DNA from: Annona cherimola
Lineage: Eukaryota; Streptophyta; Magnoliopsida; Magnoliales; Annonaceae
Direction: 5' to 3'
Length of the DNA stretch: 64,000 nucleotides
Assembly (NCBI GenBank): GCA_030490835.1
Contig: CM059972.1
Coordinates: forward strand, 31,971,452 to 32,035,451
Shown piece by piece: positions 11,430 through 21,610 of this stretch; the stretch's first letter is position 1, and each line of letters begins with the position of its first letter. The position numbers and the translations under genes are program-made. Below the pieces are notes generated by a model. That model saw nothing but the letters and a program-made list of their open reading frames with translations, was not told where the DNA came from and did not search any database.

Positions 11430-12530
11430 CTAACCAAAAATGCGGCTAGAATTTATTTTATGGATGTGGCCATTTATTTATTTTGAAACAATGATTCCAT
11501 GGTATTGATTCTAATAATGAAATATTGCTTTTTGTTTTTACATATCTTATATTTGTTTCTTTTTTTTAAACACATCTTATATTGTTTACAATCAGACCCA
11601 AGTGGATATCATGTTCTACTCACAAGAAGAAATTTTGCAAATGTTTAATTTGCTAAAAGTTTTTTTTTTTTTTTTTTTTTAAAAAAAGAAAACATTGGTT
11701 ACAATAACTGAGTGGTAAATGCATCTTGGGTGATTGATGGTAAGAAGGAATCCATATTCTGCCTTTGCAAACCGCACAAGAAAAAATGAATAAAGCATCA
11801 TGTTTAATGAGTTCATGTTGTTTTCCCCATCAGTTTCATATTTTCAAAAAGTTCCTATGTTCTTATTTGAAATTCCATAGGTGGAGAGTGTGGTTAGTTA
11901 CCATTGCAATTGTCGTCTTGTAAGAACCATACCCATACGGAGGCTGCTTTTGATCAATTGTTATTTATTTCTTCTATTCACCTTGAAAAGTATGTTTCAT
12001 TTGAGGATCTATGGCTTTAGTTACTTTCTAAAATTCGACCAGGCATGAGGATTGGTCTTTTACTGATTAGCTTTGATTCTTTCATGTTTAAGATCCAAAA
12101 ATTATTCTTATTTATGGTGCCATTGATGCGTGCTATCTCTTGGGGGTTGCAAAAGTCATGCAATCGTGAGAGTACACGATGAGAATCATTCTGGAACTCA
12201 GTGTTGTAACTTTTACCTTTGTGTGGTCCATCAATTTTAATTACTTTGAATAGTGTTCCTTAAATGTTTGGAGCTCTGGTGGTATGCTTGTATTTCATCT
12301 CTTGGAGTGTACTTTTTTTTTTTTTTCTTCCAAGTGAAACCAGTTTAAGTCCTGTCCTTCTTGATCGACCAATCTTCCTTTCATCATTTTTGTCAATGAG
12401 GCACACATTATACGCACTGCTTCCTGTGTTATGCTGCTATGTATCTTTTGAAATTGATGCAATCTGCCTCTTTAAGGAACAGAAAAAGTTGAGTTGTTCT
12501 CTATGTCAACATCTTGATTGTTGAAAGACC
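11430..12530. other. No recognised gene; T/A homopolymer near 11660-11690
   Basis: AT-rich, with only short frames. An open frame at 12264-12524 has no recognisable domain. This stretch may be intronic or flanking sequence carried along with the exon remnants that follow. Confidence 0.4.
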
Positions 12531-12544
12531 TTGGTTCTGATCAG

Positions 12545-12605
12545 GAACTCACAATAAGATTGGCCTGACAGGAGTCAGGACCCGGCCTCTTTGGCTTGAT
12601 TTTAG
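12545..12605 (+). other. Exon-like segment, identity unknown
   Basis: A 61-bp GC-richer stretch is bounded by an acceptor (tctgatcag) and a donor (ttttag|gtaact). The open frame reads around IGLTGVRTRPLWLDF, which I do not recognise. It lies in the same cluster as the UFD1 and ADA2 remnants and could be a further remnant exon. Confidence 0.25.
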
Positions 12606-12975
12606 GTAACTATTGTTCTACTCTCTTGTGGTAAGTCCATGTACTAGATTTAAGTTATGTGCAGAAATCTGTTTTTACTCACCAGCATTGAGGAAAAAGG
12701 GAAAAAAAAAATGAAAAACATTTAATGCAATCTAATTTCTTTATACTTAGATGTTTCATGGTTTGGCGGTTCTTTTCATTCCATATTGCCACGTGATCTT
12801 CCTGTTTCAACACGTGTGCTTTAGTGAATTGGAACTTCTGGATCTAATCCTCGGATAATAAACAGTAGTTTTTTGCATTTTGTGAACATTCTCCTTATAA
12901 GAAGCTTTTTTTTTTCTTTAAAAAAAAAAAAAGAATGGGGAAAGGAATGAAGAAAAGTTGCCTTCTGTGGTGCAG

Positions 12976-13053
12976 TTTTTTGAAGGATATGGCTATCATG
13001 GAACACCTTTTGAGCAGATATATCATTGTCACCCTGCATCTTTTATTGGTAAG
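12976..13053 (+). pseudogene. UFD1: UFD1 exon remnant (N-terminal)
   Basis: This 78-bp, 26-codon segment is framed by a clean acceptor (ttctgtggtgcag) and donor (ggtaag|gtatgg). It encodes FEGYGYHGTPFEQ...YHCHPASFIGK, matching residues 2-27 of plant UFD1, the ubiquitin-fusion-degradation partner of CDC48/NPL4 (family pattern F-[DE]-G-Y-x-Y-H-G-T-x-F-E-Q...PASFIDK). The flanks look like introns. The following conserved part of the family (starting PQxESGDKI) is absent downstream; 200-400 bp later a different gene's exon appears. It is therefore an isolated exon fragment with its intron edges, not a working gene. The protein match is clear despite its shortness. Confidence 0.75.
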
Positions 13054-13252
13054 GTATGGGAGTTTTCTTTGTTTTATTACCCCTGTTTGTACTTCAGCGA
13101 GGTTGGATGCCTGGTCAAATTTAAGTATTTAATCTTTTGAAGTTTTTTCATTTAAATATTGAAATAATCGCTTGATCAAATAATTTGCTTTCCCATGCGA
13201 TTACCAAATTGTGTGTATCAGCATAACATGCACAGCAAACTGCAAGTTTCAG

Positions 13253-13309
13253 GGCAGTGTGGAGATTGGTTCTGTTAAATATCAGGCACTTGCACCTGCA
13301 ATTCATCAG
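13253..13309 (+). other. Exon-like segment between the UFD1 and ADA2 remnants
   Basis: Nineteen codons (VEIGSVKYQALAPAIHQ at the end) are bounded by acceptor gtttcag and donor catcag|gtacgt, both in phase 0. I do not recognise the protein. It fits neither UFD1 nor ADA2 as I know them, so it may derive from a third gene. Confidence 0.3.
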
Positions 13310-13440
13310 GTACGTGTTCTTCACCTTTTAAGAGTGTAGACCAATGTTTCGTGAGCTTTGGAGCTGAATAATCATCAAAGTGATCTGTAGTTAGTTTCAT
13401 GTATCCATTTGGGCTGGGCATTCCTGTTTGTTTGAGGCAG

Positions 13441-13660
13441 ATCAAGGAACAAGTGATGGCAAGAGGGCTTTGTATCACTGCAATTACTGCAACAAAGACA
13501 TCTGCGGAGAGATTTTTTTATTTTTTTTTTATACAGAAATGTCTTTGGAGAGATTCATATTGAGTGTGTAAAATGTCCTGATTTTGACCTATGTGCAGAG
13601 TGCTTTTCTGTGGGAGCTGAAGTTACACCTCATAAAAGCAGTCATGCGTGCAGGGTTATG
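13441..13660 (+). pseudogene. ADA2: ADA2 transcriptional adaptor exon remnant (ZZ zinc finger)
   Basis: The segment encodes DGKRALYHCNYCNKDICGE, then IHIECVKCPDFDLCAECFS and VGAEVTPHKSSHACRVM. This is the ZZ-type zinc finger at the N-terminus of plant ADA2, a SAGA/GCN5 histone-acetyltransferase adaptor; the Cys pairs of the finger are visible. The exon is bounded by an acceptor (tttgaggcag) and a donor (ttatg|gtatgc). A 41-bp insertion containing a T-rich stretch lies between two copies of ggagagatt (13506-13514 and 13547-13555) and shifts the frame in the middle of the finger. No further ADA2 exon (SANT, SWIRM) follows; a MITE starts at 13811. This is a dead fragment. Confidence 0.8.
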
Positions 13661-13810
13661 GTATGCTTCTGTTGGGAGTTCTTAGCGAATTCTAAGGTTT
13701 AAGACATCAAATTTGATGTGTTGCATGAGTTTTGGATAACCTTGGGAGGCAACAAAGTCATGACTTTGGTCTTTCACTCTTTGCAATGCAGAACATGGGG
13801 GCCACTATTG

Positions 13811-14182
13811 GGAGCCCAATCCTATGCACCCGGGTGCATTCATCCTCAATGCACCCGGGTGTACTAAACTTATTTTTTTTATTTTTTTTTTTGAAATTTT
13901 TTTCATGAAGCTGTTAATATAGGTTTATTTAACATATTTATCAATTTTTATTATTTTTGGAAATTTTTAGATATTTTTTTTAGATTTTTAAAAATCAGTG
14001 GCATTTTCAGTAATTTAAAATCCACTGATTTTTAAAAATCTAAAAAAATATCTAAAAGTCTCCAAAAATAGTAAAAATTGATACATATGTTAAATAAACC
14101 TAGATTAACCATCGTGTAAAAAAAATTTCAAAAAAAAATAAAAATAATGTGTAGTACACTTAGGTGCATAGGATTGCGTTCC
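13811..14182. mobile_element. MITE family A (MULE-type), intact copy with 9-bp target duplication
   Basis: A 372-bp foldback with no coding capacity. Terminal repeats ggagcccaatcctatgcacc (13811-13830) and ggaacgcaatcctatgcacc in reverse (14163-14182) match at 18 of 20 bases. It is flanked on both sides by ccactattg (13802-13810 and 14183-14191). A perfect 9-bp duplication with a GG-starting terminal repeat is characteristic of Mutator-like elements. The core contains gattttt(a)aaaatcagtggcattttcagtaattt and its inverse around the symmetry centre. Confidence 0.85.
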
Positions 14183-14191
14183 CCACTATTG

Positions 14192-14645
14192 ATGCCTTCA
14201 ACATGTGGATAGAACCATCAAACCTATCATCGGAGTGATTGATGATGTTTTTAGCACTTGTCATGTGAATAGAGTTTATATAATTTTAATATTGTAATTT
14301 TAATCAGCGTAATATAAAAAAATTAATGAAAATTGTAATCTTGAAATGGCCATTTTTATGCTTTGTAGACTATATTGTGGAAATTTCTTGTCAATGTGAT
14401 CATCTGAGAATCTAGCTTACTTGAGTCCTTGACAGAATGTCTTATTCAACAGAATGTGACCATTTCAATTTGAATTGCATTTTTCAGAACGTGTTTGCTT
14501 GATTCATATGTAATGGTGGTTCCATTTAAAGCATTTGATAGGTTCAAATTTAACAGAACTCGATGAGTCAGGACATTAGAAGGGCATTTTAATTATTTCC
14601 TCCAATGTTAACAGTGATTGGGCTAACCCAGAGACTACTGCCGAT
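14192..14645. other. Spacer between two MITEs, nothing recognised
   Basis: AT-rich, with no coding signal and no terminal repeats. It may be residual sequence from the gene-fragment cluster. Confidence 0.4.
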
Positions 14646-14649
14646 GTGG

Positions 14650-15025
14650 ATTTTGGTCCTGTGCTCCTAGGTACATTTAGGCTTAGTTCACTCGAGTGCA
14701 TTAACCTGTTTTTTTTATTTTTCTGAAATTTTTTTACACAACTGTTAATCTAAGTATATTTAACACGTGTATTAATTTTTACCATTTTGGATTTTTTAAA
14801 TTTTTTAAAAATCAATGGCATTTTTAGTAATTTGAAATTACGAAAATGCCATTGACTTTAAAAAATTCAAAAAAAATCTAAAAAAAAATCCAAAAATGAT
14901 AAAAATTGATGCACGGTTAAATATACTTAGATTAATAGTTGTGTAAAAATAATTTTTAAAACATAATAAATGGGTATTTGCACTCGAGGCACCGAGCTTA
15001 AGTGCACCCGATTGCATAGGATTGG
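14650..15025. mobile_element. MITE family A, second copy, older
   Basis: It has the same foldback plan as the copy at 13811: ends ...ggtcctgtgctcctagg and, in reverse, caatcctatgcaatcggg; inner words cactcgagtgca; core aaaatcaatggcatttttagtaattt with its inverse. The ends are more diverged and no target duplication remains visible. Confidence 0.7.
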
Positions 15026-15029
15026 TGCT

Positions 15030-15850
15030 CAAAGTTAAAAGAGTCATGTGCAATCTTATCTTTCTCGATTTTTCGATAAATACGCTTCAATATGGCAAAG
15101 TGGAAGAGCATTAAATGCTATATGCAGGAGCAGGACATGGACACTTGAGTTCACTTGACTACTTCCGAGATTGAGCACCTATTAAAAAAGAAAACCATTC
15201 AATCCAAATGCTTTCTCATTCATGACAGTCAAGCGTAATCCCCATTGCTCTCTGATTTTATTTTTATTTTTATTTATTTATTTTGGCTTTTGAATGATGA
15301 TATTTGGCTCACGGTTTATCTATGTTTGGAAGACATGACAGTCGGGCCTAATCCCCAAAGAGGCATTGAAATAGTCTTGAAAGTTGAGTTAGACTGGCGC
15401 AGATTTTGTGCATTGAAATACTGTCAATTGTTGTGCATTTTTGCCTCATTCTATGATTATCATGTTTCTGTGCAGGTTTGCAACCAGCAGATAATAATAG
15501 TACATGAAGTTCCATTAAAAAATAATAATAATAATAATAATAATAATAGTTGTAGTAGTACATGAAGATCTGGATAATTGGATATCTCAAATAAAAACAT
15601 ATCACCTAACCTTTACTACAGTAAAAGCATATACACTAAGTTTGATAATCAGTGCGCATGATTAATTCATAAACTATATTACGTTTTATTATTAATTGCA
15701 ATCAAATTTTAATCGCAACATTAAACATTACTTTTTATGGAAAATATTTTTGTTGATATTATATATATTGTGACATCATATGTTACAAATTTAGACTCAT
15801 TCATAACCCTCACCATAGAGGGATATCTTATAAATATTCTCACTCTCAGG
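15030..15850. other. No gene; (AAT)n microsatellite at 15519-15549
   Basis: AT-rich spacer. About ten AAT/TAA units lie at 15519-15549. The open frame spanning the microsatellite (15245-15565) is judged to be chance. Confidence 0.6.
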
Positions 15851-15852
15851 GT

Positions 15853-15966
15853 GACCAACTGTAAATATCCTATTACTAGGGGATACATGTAAAAGAATAT
15901 AAAACCTCAGACCAACTGTAAATATCCTATTACTAGGGGGATACACGTAAAGGATATAAAACCTCA
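15853..15966. repeat. Tandem duplication, 2 x 57 bp
   Basis: A unit beginning gaccaactgtaaatatccta occurs at 15853-15909 and 15910-15966 with one to three differences. A second, weaker duplication follows (ccaatagctagttgtgagttt near 15969 and ccaatagccagctatgagttt near 16028). Confidence 0.85.
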
Positions 15967-16096
15967 CACCAATAGCTAGTTGTGAGTTTCAAACCCGTCG
16001 GACAACATGATAAACACGAAATACAATGCCAATAGCCAGCTATGAGTTTCGAAGCCGTATCTGACAGCATGATAAGCAAATGCTGCCAAACTGGGA

Positions 16097-16372
16097 GGAC
16101 ACGATCTTGTGCTCCCGGGTCTTTTTTTCTGAATTTTTTTTTATACGAATGTTAATTTAAATGTATTTAACATGCATATCAATTTTTACCATTTTTAAAG
16201 ATTTTTAGATATTTAAATTACTAAAATTCCATTGATTTTTAAAAATCTGAAAAAATATTTAAAAACATCTAAAAATGATAAAAATTGATACACATATTAA
16301 ATATACTTAGATTAACAGTTTCATGAAAAAATGGATATATCCAATGCTCCCGGGAGCACTAAATCACTTTCC
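16097..16372. mobile_element. MITE family A, third copy, 276 bp
   Basis: Ends ggacacgatcttgtgctcccggg and, in reverse, ggaaagtgatttagtgctcccggg. The flanks caaactggg and ccaactggg are an imperfect 9-10-bp target duplication. The core foldback is shorter than in the first copy. Confidence 0.75.
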
Positions 16373-16721
16373 CCAACTGGGATATTAAGAATGGCCACAT
16401 TTAACCAAATGATAGTACTCAAAAGCAGCAATCAAGAATTTGTGACTAAAATAATTAATTCCAGACAAAATACAATATCCGAAACCGGGTAAAAGTATGG
16501 GAGTTAGACAATCTCATGGTTAAAGTTTATCGTCTTTACAATAAGTTTTGTTTTACATGGCTAATATTGTAATAGCATATGGCATATATTTGACTGTATC
16601 GGATGTGTTTTGGCTGTAATTGATTATTTAATTCGGCCAGAAGTAATTTTCAATTTAACTACTAAAATTTTGTTACAAATAGTAATAAATCCTTAGCTAT
16701 AATTAGTATAATACTAGGCTA

Positions 16722-17060
16722 CATTTGATGCTGAATGCAGCTAAACTAAAATTTAGTTGAAAAAGGCAGTTGCACACAATAAATTTTATTGTAGTATGCT
16801 AATATGGATTTGGTATAGAGAAAAGATACTTTATATATTAAATGTATATTCTGTTAATTAAAGTGCATAGTAAAATGGTACTCTCAAGTATAACAACTTT
16901 AGTATCATTTTTTTTAAATTACAAATTTTTTATATTTAAAAAATTTCCAAGTCTGCTAGAATCAAACCATGTCCAACTTAGTCTAAAAGAGTCTAATAGA
17001 ATCTAACTAAGTTTAATCAAATCTAATTTAACTATGTCGAGCGGCCAAACACAGCTTACT
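16722..17060. mobile_element. Possible small TIR element
   Basis: The left end taggctacatttgatgctg and the reverse of the right end (taagctgtgtttggccgct) match at about 12 of 19 bases. The interior has repeated tctaaaagagtctaat words. No target duplication was established. Confidence 0.3.
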
Positions 17061-17094
17061 CGTTCAGCATAAATAATTAAATATTGAGGGGTGA

Positions 17095-17345
17095 TCTTAT
17101 TAGGCCAGTTACAAATCACATTTTTTATTTTTAAATTTTTTATAAACATGTTCATTTAGGTATATTTACCTATAATCCAAGTTTTACTATTTTTGACATA
17201 TTTGTATTTTTTATTTTTAAAGAGGAAGGTATCGTGGTCATTTTCTATTGATGAAAATAACAACAATACCTCTATGTTTGAAAATAAAAAATATAAACAC
17301 ATCAAAAGTTGGTAAAACTTGGGTTATAGATTAAACGCACTTTCC
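17095..17345. mobile_element. Family A-related foldback, ends degraded
   Basis: The halves gttcatttaggtatatttacc...ccaagttttactattttt and their inverse (aaaagttggtaaaacttgggt...) form a foldback with the same layout as family A. Terminal repeats are no longer clear. Confidence 0.5.
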
Positions 17346-17548
17346 TGAAAAATAGGCCCCATTTGAAAAATACTTTTCATCGGATCGAATAAGTGTGAAA
17401 TTTAGTATGTATTTAAGAAGTGATAAAACTTTCGGAAAAACAATTTTTTTGGTGTAAAAAAATTTTAAATTAGTGAAAATAATACCTACCTAAGTCTAAC
17501 AAGTCTAAGTTTTATTACTAACTACTAAACATAATTTAACATATATAT

Positions 17549-19466
17549 GGTGTGTTCGGGAAGTGATAAAACTTTTAGATGAAAAGTTTTTTTATAAAGT
17601 TTTTAAATCAGTAGAAATGATGGGATATACTTGTTGGTCCCGAGTTTATAGCAACAATCCAAGAGGGGAGGGGTGAATTGGGTATTTTAAAATTTTCGCT
17701 TAAACATAAACTTTTCCTTTTTTTTAATTCAATCCCCTTAATGAAATAAGCAGAGAATATTGAGAGAAATAAAGCAATAAAAGCAGTTGAGCAAGCCACA
17801 GCAATAGACACGATTTTTATAGTGGTTCGGGCAACTTTCCCTACTTCACTCTTCCAAGCTCACACATGTTGTGACTTGAGTTCCATTAATGGATTATCAA
17901 ATACAACTAGAGTAGCAGCTCTCTTCTAGATTCCAGCTCTAGGGGGTTTGCACAAACACAACACAAGTAGGTGACGAGTCACACTCAAGTCACAACACTA
18001 CTTTGCCTTCACTTAGTTTCGATTTTCAATATCAAACCAAGTGTTAAATACAAATAATGAATCAAACAGAAGAAACTACACTTTACAAATTTGTGTGTGC
18101 AGATCTCAGCTCGTGGAAGAACTTGTTGAGAGAATGAAATGATCAGCAGTGTTGCTTTCAGCAAATTAGAGCAAAGTTCTTCACTTGAAGTTGATGTAGA
18201 TCACTTTAATGCTAGAGAGGGTGGAAGGTGAACTCAATGAATGCTTCTCTAACCTCTAGCACGTCCTCTTGAATGCTCTTTTATAATTTTGGAGTAAATT
18301 CGAACGTTTGGTGGTAGGTGGCGCGCATTTAATGTGCCAACGTTTGAATTTTTCCGACCGTTGCAAACCAAGTCGCATGTGGAGTTGACTTCGGATGCGA
18401 CTTCACCCAAGTCGTAAACTAGAGTCGACTTCAGTTGCGACTTTGGTCTCAGCTTGACTTCAAGTTCCATTTCAGATCGACTTAGTCTTGGACCTGACCC
18501 AAGTCGCAGGTGGAGTCGACTTCGGGTGCGACTTCACAATCTGTGTGCGTATATTGGAACTTAGATTCCTTGAAAGTGATCCTTGATGCTTTCATTTTCA
18601 TCTCATATCTTATTCTTCAAATGATACCCTTGATTTTCAATGTTTGGTCTTGAAACTTGGCATATTCTTCTCCTCTTGAGTAGTTTATTCTTGTGGTCTT
18701 GATCTAGAATGATTTACCTTCCTTTAAGGTCCAAAGATGTGATTCATAGTCTTCCCTTTAATAATATTTCATCTTGAATAGATCTTTCATGGCCTTTTGC
18801 TTGTATGGACTATCTTGGTCTTCAGCTTAACTCAAGTTGGATGTTTGGGTCGACTTAAGGTTCAATTTCACTCAAGTTGCATTGCGGAGTCAACTTGAGA
18901 ATGCAACTTCACCCAAGTCGCAGGTTGAGTCAACTTCGACTGCGACTTCACTTGTCTCCGAGCCCAAGTTCAGCGCTGAAAGGATTTGATCTCCTGAAGT
19001 CAATTGTGAAGTCGACTTGGGTCTGCGACTTCACCTAAGTCATAGGTGGAGTCGACTTCGACTGCGACTTCACCTGTCCTTGTGCCCAAATTCAGCGCCA
19101 TAAGGTTTTTATCATCAAAAGTCGTTCTTGAGGTCGACTTGGGATTGCGACTTGGTTTGCTATGTTCTGAAACTTAAGTTTTATCCTTTAACCAAGTTTA
19201 ACAAACCACATTAGTACCCAAAATATTCTCAAATTAAATTATTAATCATCAAAACATGGATTATGCTTAATTTGATTTTGATTCCAACAATACTAGAATA
19301 TGATAATGAATAAAGAAAATAAAATTAAAATAGACAGGTGAATTGTATAAATAATTTTTTAGAAATGATTGAAAATACGAAGAAATAATTAAAAATAGAA
19401 CGGTTACGATAAGTGAAAAGTTTTAGATCGAAAAGTTTTAGTTATTTTTTTGAAACAAACACATCC
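17549..19466 (+). mobile_element. MITE family B copy split by a solo LTR
   Basis: The left part 17549-17631 (ggtgtgttcgggaagtgataaaactttta...gatgggatatact) and the right part 19290-19466 (atactagaatatgataatgaataaag...ccataa) join into one family B sequence when the LTR and one copy of atact are removed. Compare gatgtgatataatagagataataataa in the copy at 51693. Terminal words are ggtgtgttcggg and, in reverse, ggatgtgtttg. Confidence 0.75.
17632..19289 (-). mobile_element. Solo LTR of the copia/Sirevirus family, minus orientation
   Basis: A 1658-bp sequence begins tgttggtcccgag and ends gattccaaca. It is bounded by the same 5-bp duplication atact at 17627-17631 and 19290-19294. In reverse complement its end (cccaattcacccctcccctct...actcgggaccaaca) equals the end of the LTRs at 28535 and 37495. 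It carries the same internal GTCGAC-centred motifs (aagtcgcaggtggagtcgac and relatives), but the copy is considerably diverged. The structure fits loss of the internal region by LTR-LTR recombination. Confidence 0.92.
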
Positions 19467-19470
19467 ATAA

Positions 19471-20250
19471 TATGTTTTTGATATGTTATAAAGCTTAAAT
19501 ACATAGCTTAGGATTTAGTTAATAGGATCCAATAAAATAGTTAACTATGTCTAAAAGAGTTAACTATGTCTAAAAGAGTTTAAGTGTACTTAACCATCCT
19601 AAAAGAGAGTAATTAAATCTAACAAAATCTTACCAAATGTACTAAATATAAGAATTAATTTAAATAAAAATAAAAAAATTACTAGATAATAGATATTTGC
19701 ATTCAATAAAAATTATAAAAAAATCTTTACAAATACAAAAATTTATTTTTACATTTCAATTAATTAATTATTTATTTCAAATGTATAAACAACTGACTTT
19801 AAAAAATAATCAACTTAATAGATATTTGCGTTAGCAAAAATATTAGAAAATTCTTTAAAAATATAAAATTTTAAAAAAATATATTCTCGGGCTAAAAAAT
19901 TAATTTCACGTCCTCATAATTTTATTGACCCTCTAACCACCCTAATTTATGATCAGATGACATTATGTTTCCCTATGTATATGCGCATAAAAATATAGAA
20001 TATTAGTATATTTTAAAAAAATATACATTTTTAAAAATCTTTATATTTATCAAAGTCTAACCATCCGCACCTTATATACATTATTTATTATTTATTTCAA
20101 GTGCATAAAATAATTTTATAATTTTGCACTTGAAATAAAATAAATCTGTTCGGCGAGCTAATAACAATGCTTAATGAAAATTTTAGATTGTTTTAAAGGT
20201 GGAGATCGTCCAAACATGAAGCTGCACCTGCACGTACACTAATTAATTTT
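19471..20250. other. AT-rich spacer, no gene
   Basis: No coding signal. A 20-bp tandem duplication (gttaactatgtctaaaagag, about 19538-19580) is the only distinct structure. Confidence 0.5.
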
Positions 20251-20260
20251 TTTGGTGTCC

Positions 20261-20887
20261 ATGGCTTCCTCAGCAGCGACGGCCAGCATCAATCCGCGAG
20301 CCACCCTCATCCTTCAATGCAAGCCCGACTTTTTCCCCAAGTCGGCTGCTGCTTCCATTGATTCCGGCCATCATCTCCTGCAACCTGATTTTCGGCCAGC
20401 CCTCTTCTTCCATTCCGGTGACGAATCCGGAAATCGAAACTGCTGCCGCCTACATCCCATCACCAGTCATCACAACGACGTGCAGCCAGAAATCAGACAA
20501 GCCATGTATCTCCTTTTTCTCCGGAAAATAGATCCCCCCTTCCTGAAATCTGGCAGCTCCGACGCTACATCGATGAAGTCAGTGACATCAGACACCAACC
20601 GAACTGGCAGCAATCTAACCAAATCCCTTGACAGATCCATCTTCCAAACTTTATCCGGCAAGCACGCCAGAAGCAAAATGGAGGAACGAAGAAGAAATAG
20701 GGAGGACAAAAGAAGGAGAGAGTGGAGCCGCGGAGAGGTGCGAGTAAGGGCGGAAAGCTCGATTGCCCCTCCGGATTTTGTGGGCTTCCGACAACACTTT
20801 AAACGCATCTTGGCCATTCCCCAAAAGTCCAGAACTATTGGGCCCCATTTGAACTGGAAAACGTTTGCACATCTCAAACGGGTGTGA
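20261..20887 (+). CDS. Hypothetical protein or decayed coding fragment
   Basis: An ATG-started frame of 208 codons begins at 20261 inside a GC-rich island of about 640 bp. The product is Ser/Arg-rich with a basic stretch (KMEERRRNREDKRRREW, middle to C-terminal) and no domain that I recognise; no signal peptide or membrane segment is evident. The opposite strand is also open over 135 codons, so which strand, if either, is coding is uncertain. It sits just upstream of the LINE-bearing foldback element. It may be an exon of a lost gene, a captured fragment or a chance frame. Confidence 0.25.
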   Translation: MASSAATASINPRATLILQCKPDFFPKSAAASIDSGHHLLQPDFRPALFFHSGDESGNRNCCRLHPITSHHNDVQPEIRQAMYLLFLRKIDPPFLKSGSSDATSMKSVTSDTNRTGSNLTKSLDRSIFQTLSGKHARSKMEERRRNREDKRRREWSRGEVRVRAESSIAPPDFVGFRQHFKRILAIPQKSRTIGPHLNWKTFAHLKRV

Positions 20888-20889
20888 AA

Positions 20890-21195
20890 TTTAATACCTT
20901 AAAACACATCAGGCATATTGTCTCGGTCGAAAAAGTGTCCACCCAATCACCTGAAATCATCATAACTATATTTGGAGAGCTGCAAAAGGTTTCACCCATC
21001 TGATGTTAATTGAGTTGATATGTACCGATCTCAAATCTCAAAATGTCGCCTCCAAATTTGGACAGCTGAACATCCTGAATTGATTCAATTACCTATGCGA
21101 CAATAATACCATATTTGAGGATGGGAGACCATTGCCATCTTGCCTTTGCGACGGTGGTGCCACATGTGCCCCCACAAGATTGGCGACCTCCGATC
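20890..21195. other. Spacer, nothing recognised
   Basis: Repeated words atatttggagagctg / aaatttggacagctg occur, but no gene or element boundary was found. Confidence 0.4.
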
Positions 21196-21335
21196 GTGCT
21201 CATAATGTTTACCCCTAATTCCTTCTATATAAAAAATTGCTGCCTATCATCCCAACCAAAATTCCAAATTCACTCAAGGCGGCAGCGAGTTCCTCCCCAA
21301 GTCGATCCGACTGGTGACGGTGGGCACGCTCGGAT

Positions 21336-21585
21336 TGGGGTGGAGGTTTCCTGCGATTTCTCCCTGGTTTCTCGTCGCCCCTGCTTCATTCTGCACGTCG
21401 CAACAAGGAGTGCAGTTCAGACTCCTGGACAGGGTGTTGGTAGCTGAACGGTGGTGGGATCGGGGTGGAGGTTTCCTGCGATTTCTCCCTGGTTTCTCGT
21501 CGCCCCTGCTTCATTCTGCACGTCGCAACAAGGAGTGCAGTTCAGACTCCTGGATAGGGTGTTGGTTGCTGAACAGTGGTGGGCG
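21336..21585 (+). repeat. LINE 5'UTR tandem repeat, 2 x 125 bp
   Basis: The unit starting gggtggaggtttcctgcga is repeated with a period of 125 bp, with only a few substitutions. A further partial unit (cagttcagactcct) occurs near 21586. Such monomers often carry promoter activity in LINEs; here that is inference. Confidence 0.85.
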
Positions 21586-21610
21586 ACAGTTCAGACTCCT
21601 TCGTACAGGG

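Noticed and set aside
13811..15025. The two adjacent MITEs as ends of one large MULE carrying cargo
   Set aside because: The first copy has its own perfect 9-bp duplication on both sides, so it is an independent insertion.
20252..20260. GTG start upstream of the hypothetical ORF at 20261
   Set aside because: A normal ATG is available three codons further; eukaryotic nuclear genes rarely start at GTG.
21314..21610. N-terminal extension of LINE ORF1
   Set aside because: It begins at a non-ATG codon and lies in the tandemly repeated 5'UTR, giving a duplicated peptide with no domain; the ATG at 21611 is preferred.
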